Below, one piece after another: positions 5,211 to 11,888 of a stretch of DNA of 11,888 bases. Source of the DNA: G039029935 sp039029935 (GTDB taxonomy: Bacteria > Chloroflexota > Anaerolineae > Caldilineales > Caldilineaceae); the NCBI GenBank assembly GCA_039029935.1, contig JBCCFC010000286.1:1-11888 (forward strand), written 5' to 3'. A program made the translations under genes and the position numbers. The notes beneath the pieces were generated by a model. It was given only the letters and a program-made list of their open reading frames with translations, did no database searches and was not told the DNA's origin. Numbering within the stretch: the stretch's first letter is position 1; each line of letters starts with the position of its first letter.

Positions 5211-8201
5211 ATGGACGCTCAAAATTTTGTTGCCCATCTTATTGCTTTTGCAGACAGAGACACGCGTATTGTCTGGATGAGAGAGTACGAAGCGTCTCTC
5301 CAAAATCATTCTTTGATGCACCAAGTGATGAACTTGCTCAAAGAAAATTCGGATCGAGAATATCGTGCCAACATGACCCAATGTTGGCACACCGTTGCCA
5401 TCATGTTTGACATTGCCCATCAAACAGAAAGCCCATTGCACCTTGCCAAAAGCCTCTTTGCCCAGGGGAATGCGTACTTTTTTGGGGAAGGCGACTTCCA
5501 ACAAGCACTAGCCTCCTTTGAACATGCCGAATCGATCTATATGGACCATGGTCATGTCCTTGACCGTGCGCAGATTATGATCACAAAAGTCGCTGTCTTA
5601 GCCAATGTAGGCGATAGCAGTCGGGCACTGGCTGGTGGCGAATGGGCAATAGGGATTTTTGAACGGCATCATCAATGGCAAAAATATGTCAGTATGTGTG
5701 TCAATATTGCCATTATTCATGATCGGCTCGGCCATATTGACGAAGCAACACGCTTCTTGGAGGAGGCCGAGCGTGTGTGCAGCACTGATGATTTACGCGC
5801 ATATCGGATTAAAATCAACAAGTCAATTTTATTACGCGAACAAGGACAATTTGCCGAGTCAATTCGCAATGCCCGGGAAGCGTATACATTTCTCTCCGAA
5901 AACAACGAACTAGCAACAGCATGGTCGGCCCGTCAGAGTGAAGCTGTCACCTATTTTATGACAGGTCGGGTGAATGAGGCCTTGGATATCCTCGAACAAG
6001 TCAAGGTCTTTTTTACACTGGAGAAACGGTGGCGTGACGCTATCCGCGTTGACCTTTACATCACCGATGGCCTGCTGATGCTTCATCGTTATGATGATGT
6101 GGTGAGACGGTGTAAGAGAATTTGTGAACAGTACCAATCGCTTGGGGTCAAAACCGAACGCGCCTTGGCATTCCTCAACCTGGCACAAGCATATATGCAT
6201 ACGGATGACCCCGATGAGGATGACGAAGCAAAAGCGCAGCGTGGCCTCTATGAACATGCGTTAGAGGCACTTGCCAACGCTGAAAAACTGTTTCAATCCG
6301 ACACCAACCATTATGCAACCGAGCAAGTTGCCTTAGAGCGAGCAAAAATTCTGGCGTATGAGGAGAGATGGGGCAATGCGCGTACAATCGCAGTGATGTG
6401 TTGCCATTATTTTCAATTGCATGATCATCTTTGGGATGAAGCGCAGGCCAGACGACTCCTCTGCCAGATTGCGTTATCAAGTGGCGATTTGGACACTGCA
6501 CAGTCAGAGTTGAAACAACTTGCCAAGTTGGCAGAACAACTGGATGTGCCGCTTCTTTGGTATCAATATCATCAGATGGATGGCGAACTCCTGCTCGCGC
6601 TGGCAAAAGATGCCGAAGCATTACGCTCATTTCAACAGGCAATTCGCTATCTGGACCAATTGCGCGGTCATCTGATGATTGAACATCGCATCGACTTTGC
6701 CGCCCAACACCAGAAGGTCTATGAACATGCGATTTCGCTCTGTATCAAAATGGGGCAACTTGAGGACGCGCTCTCCTATATCAGTCAATCAAAATCACGC
6801 GCATTACTCGATTTATTAGCCAACCGAATTAACCTCAATGTACAGGCTGAACACCCCGATGATGAGCCGTTGATTAAAGAATTGCAGCAATATCATACCA
6901 AGCTAAACCGGCTCTATTGTCGAGATGCGGACCCATCCGAAATCATCGACGCAAACCCCTTGATGGGTGAGGACAAGACCGTCGAAATTGCAGCTTGTCA
7001 AGCGCATATCAAGACATTATGGGAAACACTCCTGATCCGTAATGCCGCCTATGCACACGATGCTGACCTGTTTGCCGCTCGTGAGATTGAAATCAAACCG
7101 ATTCAAACACACATACCACAGAATACGGCCATTTTGGAATATTTTATTCGGGATGAAGAGATTCTGCTCTTTGTCATCACAGCAGAAGCAGTTGATGTCC
7201 ATACGCTTGGCAATATTCGGGGTGAGGTCGATGACTATCTCACCTGGTTTGAGCAAAACTATGATGGTGCTGCTGTCAATATGTCAACCTCATCAACCTC
7301 CTTTGTCGATATGAGCCAGTCAGAACTCATCCTGCAAACCTTATATACCTATTTGTTTGAGCCTATCTCTGTTCAGGCCGCGCCTTACAATTATCTTGTT
7401 GTGATTCCTCATGGTGAACTGCTAAACAAGCTCCCCTTTCATGCCTTGCATGATGGCATGCACTATTTGGTTGAACAGTATCATATCAGCTATCTGCCCA
7501 ATATTGCACTGCTGGACTATTGTCAGTCATCATCAAACCCATTGAGATATGTCGAAAGCGTCCATCACACGACCGCGGTCAACCATTCACCATGTATTAC
7601 GTTTGGCTATTCAGGTTCGGAGAATCGCTTAACGGGTGTTTTGGAAGCCGCCACAACGATTGCCAACCTCTTTCATGGCAATGCGTATTTGGAACAGGAT
7701 GTCACGTTTGAACGGGTTCAGGAAACCACACCAGATGCCCACCTCATTCATTTTGGGACACATGGTGCGTTTAATGAAGACAACCCATTATTTTCCGGTC
7801 TCTCTCTGGCCGATGGAATGCTCACCACGTTTGATATTTTTCATCTGCGTTTGAACGCCTCGTTGGTCACGCTCAGTGCCTGCAACACGGGGCGTCATGC
7901 CGTTGGACAGAGCGGTGAACTCATGGGGCTGATGCGCGCCTTTTTATATGCAGGCGCATCGTCGCTCGTGTTAACCCATTGGGCTGTTGAAGATCGAGCG
8001 ACCGCCATCTTTATGCAATCATTTTACCGCTATCTTGCCGCTGGGATGCGAAAAGACGCCGCATTACGCCAAGTCCAACTCGACTTTATTCATGGCGAAT
8101 GCAACAGCGACGGTATGCCCGATGATGTGGACACATCTGTCTATCAGCATCCCTATGTCTGGGCGCCTTTCTTCTTGGTTGGCGATTCGAATCGTCTATA
8201 A
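5211..8201 (+). CDS. TPR-CHAT domain protein (caspase-fold cysteine protease)
   Basis: 996 residues. Residues about 80-540 are consecutive helix-turn-helix TPR-type repeats (for example AKSLFAQGNAYFFGEGDFQQ and LLCQIALSSGDLDTAQSEL), a likely sensor or partner-binding array. Residues about 640-992 form a CHAT domain (clan CD, separase/caspase-like). The catalytic His is H851 in IHFGTHGAF and the catalytic Cys is C891 in LVTLSACNTG. Further hallmarks are IPHGELLNKLPFHALHD, GLSLADG, GLMRAFLYAGASSLVLTHW and the closing YVWAPFFLVGD. Both dyad residues are present, so an active protease is expected. There is no signal peptide, so it acts in the cytoplasm. No clear Shine-Dalgarno precedes ATG 5211; no better in-frame start is evident. 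It lies 90 bases after the anti-sigma-like gene and 73 before the S8 protease gene, which suggests one operon. The substrate is unknown; a neighbour product is plausible. Confidence 0.93.
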   Translation: MDAQNFVAHLIAFADRDTRIVWMREYEASLQNHSLMHQVMNLLKENSDREYRANMTQCWHTVAIMFDIAHQTESPLHLAKSLFAQGNAYFFGEGDFQQALASFEHAESIYMDHGHVLDRAQIMITKVAVLANVGDSSRALAGGEWAIGIFERHHQWQKYVSMCVNIAIIHDRLGHIDEATRFLEEAERVCSTDDLRAYRIKINKSILLREQGQFAESIRNAREAYTFLSENNELATAWSARQSEAVTYFMTGRVNEALDILEQVKVFFTLEKRWRDAIRVDLYITDGLLMLHRYDDVVRRCKRICEQYQSLGVKTERALAFLNLAQAYMHTDDPDEDDEAKAQRGLYEHALEALANAEKLFQSDTNHYATEQVALERAKILAYEERWGNARTIAVMCCHYFQLHDHLWDEAQARRLLCQIALSSGDLDTAQSELKQLAKLAEQLDVPLLWYQYHQMDGELLLALAKDAEALRSFQQAIRYLDQLRGHLMIEHRIDFAAQHQKVYEHAISLCIKMGQLEDALSYISQSKSRALLDLLANRINLNVQAEHPDDEPLIKELQQYHTKLNRLYCRDADPSEIIDANPLMGEDKTVEIAACQAHIKTLWETLLIRNAAYAHDADLFAAREIEIKPIQTHIPQNTAILEYFIRDEEILLFVITAEAVDVHTLGNIRGEVDDYLTWFEQNYDGAAVNMSTSSTSFVDMSQSELILQTLYTYLFEPISVQAAPYNYLVVIPHGELLNKLPFHALHDGMHYLVEQYHISYLPNIALLDYCQSSSNPLRYVESVHHTTAVNHSPCITFGYSGSENRLTGVLEAATTIANLFHGNAYLEQDVTFERVQETTPDAHLIHFGTHGAFNEDNPLFSGLSLADGMLTTFDIFHLRLNASLVTLSACNTGRHAVGQSGELMGLMRAFLYAGASSLVLTHWAVEDRATAIFMQSFYRYLAAGMRKDAALRQVQLDFIHGECNSDGMPDDVDTSVYQHPYVWAPFFLVGDSNRL

Positions 8202-8274
8202 GCGACAGCCACCGTCTCAAGTACCTACCAACATACAAATCACTGCACAGTGAATACATTCAAGGAAACCAACA

Positions 8275-11200
8275 ATGAACCAACATTTATTCTTTCGGAA
8301 AACTTTCTTTATTCTTTTTATTATTTTGATCGTATTTTTTGCACTTATATCTAATAGCCAAGTTGGCCGTACAAACGCGATTGAACCAAGCGTTGATGAA
8401 CCCAGTTTAAGCTCTAATATTTTCTTGCCATTAATTTTCAGATATGGAGATGATGATGGAGCTGATGAGCCTACATCAACCCCCACTGTAACGCCAACCG
8501 CCACAGTAACACCACTTCCCACCCCTAAGTTCCTTACGGGCAGTTTCATATTAGAGCAATACGTAACCCTGCGTGGTCCCGCTTCTGTAGTTACAGACCG
8601 TATTGACGTAGCTGTGAATGTCGATGATGATGGAGTTTTAGAAAACTTTACGCTAAAGAGCATTGTAGAAGTTTCAGAGAATCTAGACTTACACAATATC
8701 TCAAATAATGATAATGAAATCATATTAAAAATGTATGAGGTTGAGGGAAGTACTAATTATACGGATACGCAAAAAGTAGTTGATGAATTGATGAAGCGAA
8801 TCCCAAAATTAAAGTGCGCAGAACCTGCGCTTGCCCATACAAGTGGTCATGTCTGGGAAGGCGGATATATGTGGAAGGACGGTCGTCTTATCTTCGTTAT
8901 GCACAGTCGACTTGAATCGAATTCTGACGAACCAACAAAGTACGAATGGAATTATGAGAAAATCAACATAGAAAAAAATGCTTATGGCAAGGGCGAAGGT
9001 GTTACTATCCGTGTCGTTGATGGATTTACAACCACGCAAATCATTACACAAGATGTCGCAATTGATCAGGTGCAACCTTTAACATCACCACCAATTGCTG
9101 ATATGTCAACAAGTATTTATGGTCTTGTTAATCATCGAAAGGACCTTTCATACCATGGACATCATAGTGCCAAGATTATAGACACCATTGCACCATCGAG
9201 TACCATTGTCGCCTACCCCATATTTAATAGGAATGGGTTAGCATCAAGTGCAGGCATTGCAGAAGCCCTCGCTAAAGCCGTCCAAGATTCATTGATATCG
9301 GGTGGACGCAATATCATTAACATGAGTTTTGGCTATGACGACATTGACGGTTGTTCAAAAGAAACGATTAGTGAAACGCTTCGTATTGCAGCCACTGCCA
9401 ACATTCCTTTGGTCGCTGCTGCGGGTAATATCCCTGCTCCTGGCATGGCAGCGGGAAAGCACGCTAATGACATCATGGAAACGAGCCAAGGAACAGCATG
9501 TGATAGAGAAAAAACAGAAACATTCCCAGCCAGCCATCCAAAGGTTTTCAGTGTGGAGGCTAGTGACCGTGATAACAACTGTGCCTCATACTCCAGAATG
9601 AGTGTGAATGGCTATCGTGCCCCGGGTGGAGATGCCCTAAACCCGGAGAGTGTGGATGGCAAGATTTTCAGCGAGATTGAAATTGGTGTGGGAAATGTCA
9701 TCACAGACTATATTATGGGGACATCATTCGCTGCCCCTCATGTTTCCGGTGCGGTTGCGGCCATCCTTTCTGATCCCGACCATCAAAATGACACACCTGA
9801 TGAGATAGGCACACTATTAAAAAACGGTAGCCAATATAATGATGGGGTTATCGACCTCAGCAAACCCACAAAGGTCTACATCTCGTCTATCACGGACACA
9901 ATCTCTGTCTCCGATACTTATACGGTGACAATTCAAATTGAGGATGTGCAGAATCTATATGCAGCCCAAGTGGAACTCGCCTTTGACCCAGAGATAGTCA
10001 ATGTTGTCGATGCTGACGCGGACGAACCAGGGATACAAATCAAACATGGAGGGTTTTTACCAGTAGTAGAACCCGGTTCCGTTATGGAAAATAATGTCGA
10101 TAATACAAGCGGAATCATTAACTATATGATTTCACTACGTGGTGAGCAACTGGGCGTGAGTGGAAGTGGAGGGCTTGCCCACATCGTATTTCGGGGAATG
10201 GCCGAGGGAACGACACAAATTTCATTGACCAATACTTCTCTCTTCTCTGACACGGAGCAATCCATTCCTCATAAGTCAAAGGGTGGGCAAATCCATGTAG
10301 TAGAAGATGTTCTACGAGTCAGTGGCGTAATATCTACTGAACATCGCTCCAAACATTCAGGGACAGAGGTATGTATCAACACGAACTGTGTAACCACGAA
10401 TGACGACGGCTCTTATGAGCTCACTGGTGTAGAGCGAGAAGGTATAATCACGGCCACCCATAGCATCTATCTTACTTCAATGTATAAATACACCATATCA
10501 CCCGATAGTACAGAATTACAAATACCACCAGTCACACTATGTGCTGGCGATATCGATGGAAATGGCGTGGTTGGCACAACCGATATTGCCATGATTGGGG
10601 TAGCATGGGAGAGTCAAAAAGAAGATGATCACTGGAATTCAAATGCAGATATAACCCAAGATGGGATCATCGATGGGCACGACTTAGATGCCGTTGAGTC
10701 TAACTGGGGCAAAGAGGCTCCCACAGCATGGCCATCAGACTGTATGAGCGGCTTGGTCTCATCTCGCATATCTGCTGTACGCCCACAGACAAATTTGCTT
10801 AAGAACGCCCAGCCCAATACTGAGACACAACTGCTTGTCACGCCAGCAGATACAACCATTAATGGTATTGGCAATTCTACAGAGGTTGCTATCAACGTGA
10901 ACGAGGTCAATGACCTTTATACGTATAACATTGTAGTTCAGTTTGACCACGACGTCCTCCAAGTAATCGATAGCAATCCAGTCTCTAACGATATACAGAT
11001 TCGCCTTGGTGATTTTCTGGACCCTGTTTATTCTCGCGCAGTGGTCCATCGTGTCAACAATGCACATGGTGTGATTGAATTGGCTGTCACGCAGCTATAC
11101 TCCGCTACCCCCCGAAGCGGTAGTGGTGAGTTAGCCATTATCGGGTTTCAAGGCATTGCTGCCGAGGGAAGCAAAATCCAGATATCGAGTATGCAGTTAG

Positions 11201-11888
11201 TCGATTATGCACTAAATACGATTGATGCACAGGCTGTGGATGGCCGGATTACTGTCCGTAATACACCAACTCCAACTCCTACACTCACTTCAACCCCCAC
11301 CCCCACGACATCCCCTCCAACCTCTACATCCACTACATCCCCTCCAACCCCTACACACACATCAACCTCTACCCCTACACACACATCAACCTCTACCTCT
11401 ACACCCACCCCAACCCCTACATACACATCAACCTCTACCCCTACACCCACTCCAACCTCTACCCCTACATCAACCTCTACCCCTACACCCACCCCAACCC
11501 CTACAGTTACCCCAATCTCTACACTCACATCAACCCCTCCAACCTCTACACTCACATCAACCCATCCAACCTCTACACACACTCCAATCCCTACACACAC
11601 TCCAATCCCTACACACACTCCAATCCCTACACACACTTCAACCTCTACACTCACATCAACCCCTATACCCCCTACAATCACTCCAACCCCAACATTCACC
11701 CCAACCTCTACATTCACTCCAACCCCAACATTCACTCCAATCCCCCCAACCTCTACATTTACTCCAACCCCTACATTCACCCCAACCCCTATACTACCCA
11801 CACTCACTCCAACCTCTACATTCACTCCAACCCCTCCAACACCTACGATCACCCCAACACCTACGATCACCCCAACATCTACGATCAC
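8275..11888 (+). CDS. Secreted subtilisin-family (S8) protease with cohesin-dockerin-cohesin and Thr/Pro-rich tail, 3' partial
   Basis: Open from ATG 8275 (AAGGA at 8262-8266) to the window edge without a stop: at least 1204 residues. Order: signal peptide (hydrophobic TFFILFIILIVFFALIS, residues about 10-26); NIFLPLIFRYG near residue 50; a Thr/Pro linker (about 67-85); a propeptide-like segment ending in KLKCAEPALAH (about 155-190); S8 domain about 240-520. Triad: D249 (IRVVDGF), H294 (YHGHHSA) and S484 (GTSFAAPHVSG), with oxyanion N385 (AAAGN). The His motif reads HGHH, not the usual HGTH. Then cohesin 1 (about 534-680), a carboxypeptidase-regulatory-like segment, two dockerin repeats with canonical Asp spacing (GDIDGNGVVGTTD and ADITQDGIIDGHD, about 757-818), cohesin 2 (about 852-996) and a Thr/Pro tail from 997 on. 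Likely exported and surface-held; the natural C-terminus is not visible. Confidence 0.93.
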   Translation, partial: MNQHLFFRKTFFILFIILIVFFALISNSQVGRTNAIEPSVDEPSLSSNIFLPLIFRYGDDDGADEPTSTPTVTPTATVTPLPTPKFLTGSFILEQYVTLRGPASVVTDRIDVAVNVDDDGVLENFTLKSIVEVSENLDLHNISNNDNEIILKMYEVEGSTNYTDTQKVVDELMKRIPKLKCAEPALAHTSGHVWEGGYMWKDGRLIFVMHSRLESNSDEPTKYEWNYEKINIEKNAYGKGEGVTIRVVDGFTTTQIITQDVAIDQVQPLTSPPIADMSTSIYGLVNHRKDLSYHGHHSAKIIDTIAPSSTIVAYPIFNRNGLASSAGIAEALAKAVQDSLISGGRNIINMSFGYDDIDGCSKETISETLRIAATANIPLVAAAGNIPAPGMAAGKHANDIMETSQGTACDREKTETFPASHPKVFSVEASDRDNNCASYSRMSVNGYRAPGGDALNPESVDGKIFSEIEIGVGNVITDYIMGTSFAAPHVSGAVAAILSDPDHQNDTPDEIGTLLKNGSQYNDGVIDLSKPTKVYISSITDTISVSDTYTVTIQIEDVQNLYAAQVELAFDPEIVNVVDADADEPGIQIKHGGFLPVVEPGSVMENNVDNTSGIINYMISLRGEQLGVSGSGGLAHIVFRGMAEGTTQISLTNTSLFSDTEQSIPHKSKGGQIHVVEDVLRVSGVISTEHRSKHSGTEVCINTNCVTTNDDGSYELTGVEREGIITATHSIYLTSMYKYTISPDSTELQIPPVTLCAGDIDGNGVVGTTDIAMIGVAWESQKEDDHWNSNADITQDGIIDGHDLDAVESNWGKEAPTAWPSDCMSGLVSSRISAVRPQTNLLKNAQPNTETQLLVTPADTTINGIGNSTEVAINVNEVNDLYTYNIVVQFDHDVLQVIDSNPVSNDIQIRLGDFLDPVYSRAVVHRVNNAHGVIELAVTQLYSATPRSGSGELAIIGFQGIAAEGSKIQISSMQLVDYALNTIDAQAVDGRITVRNTPTPTPTLTSTPTPTTSPPTSTSTTSPPTPTHTSTSTPTHTSTSTSTPTPTPTYTSTSTPTPTPTSTPTSTSTPTPTPTPTVTPISTLTSTPPTSTLTSTHPTSTHTPIPTHTPIPTHTPIPTHTSTSTLTSTPIPPTITPTPTFTPTSTFTPTPTFTPIPPTSTFTPTPTFTPTPILPTLTPTSTFTPTPPTPTITPTPTITPTSTI
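11263..11888 (+). repeat. Thr/Pro-rich low-complexity tail, almost free of G
   Basis: The 3' part of the S8 protease gene codes for repeated Pro-Thr-x-Thr-Pro/Ser-Thr hexapeptides, at least 208 residues up to the window edge. From 11267 on the + strand contains only about five G in roughly 620 bases, so the message should be nearly unstructured and the template strand is G-rich. Such tails in exported Chloroflexota and Firmicutes proteins act as flexible, often glycosylated, spacers through the cell envelope. It continues beyond the window. Variable repeat number between strains is likely. Confidence 0.9.
11575..11637 (+). repeat. Perfect 18-bp tandem repeat inside the Thr/Pro tail
   Basis: Three identical 18-bp units (11575-11592, 11593-11610, 11611-11628; ACACACACTCCAATCCCT) plus half of a fourth, encoding Thr-His-Thr-Pro-Ile-Pro. 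A second 18-bp unit repeats at 11842-11859 and 11860-11877 and starts again at 11878 with one change. Exact identity at DNA level suggests recent slippage or recombination, in contrast to the degenerate rest of the tail. Confidence 0.9.

Noticed and set aside
6175..6642. 155-codon minus-strand frame and similar long antisense frames within 489-3047 and 5211-8201
   Set aside because: Shadows of strongly supported + strand genes, without domains or ribosome sites.
3319..8201. A type III-E CRISPR (Craspase) locus
   Set aside because: Only the TPR-CHAT and sigma components have analogues; no Cas7-11, Csx30-like or adaptation gene and no array is visible.
11205..11888. 227-codon minus-strand frame rich in Val and Gly
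   Set aside because: It is the antisense of the Thr/Pro repeat tail; the + strand frame is continuous with the S8 protease from 8275 and carries real domains.
489..11888. Cellulosome components
   Set aside because: Cohesin and dockerin modules occur, but no glycoside hydrolase, carbohydrate-binding module or scaffoldin array; non-cellulosomal use of these modules is common in Chloroflexota.

Overview
The window looks like a piece of a Chloroflexota chromosome (Chloroflexia or Anaerolineae-type). This rests on secreted multidomain proteins carrying short 'YLPFVVR' / 'IFLPLIF' motifs, Thr/Pro-rich linkers, paired cohesin and dockerin modules, and a sigma factor / zinc anti-sigma / TPR-CHAT neighbourhood. 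The phylum call is an inference from protein style; there is no marker gene in the window. All supported genes are on the + strand.

Layout. Positions 1-488 carry no convincing gene but hold two sets of overlapping inverted repeats and two coupled mini-ORFs behind a near-perfect Shine-Dalgarno. Positions 489-3047 (start debatable: TTG 489, ATG 516 or GTG 429) encode a secreted ~850-residue protein. Its order is signal peptide, an unnamed beta-rich domain, a glutamine-amidotransferase-like (DJ-1/ThuA-type) fold, cohesin, carboxypeptidase-regulatory-like segment with two dockerin-type repeats, second cohesin, and C-terminal YYLPFVVR. A clear intrinsic terminator follows at 3109-3157 and separates this gene from the next unit.

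Positions 3319 to >11888 look like one transcription unit. It contains a divergent sigma-70/ECF-like factor (3319-4050), a gap with three tandem 36-bp hairpin repeats (4148-4255), a soluble zinc-finger anti-sigma-like protein (4332-5120), a 996-residue TPR-CHAT caspase-fold protease with an intact His/Cys dyad (5211-8201), and a very long secreted subtilisin-family protease (8275 to the window edge, 3' end missing). The S8 protease carries the same cohesin / dockerin / cohesin cassette as the first gene and ends, as far as visible, in a >200-residue Thr/Pro-rich tail.

How they may work together (inference): the sigma factor would be held by the zinc-finger protein, and the TPR-CHAT protease would sense something through its TPR array and could cleave a neighbour, most attractively the anti-sigma, to release the sigma factor. 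The secreted S8 protease and possibly the paralogous cassette protein at 489-3047 would be outputs at the cell surface. This resembles, without being, the TPR-CHAT/Csx30/RpoE arrangement of type III-E CRISPR systems; no Cas gene or CRISPR array is present here.
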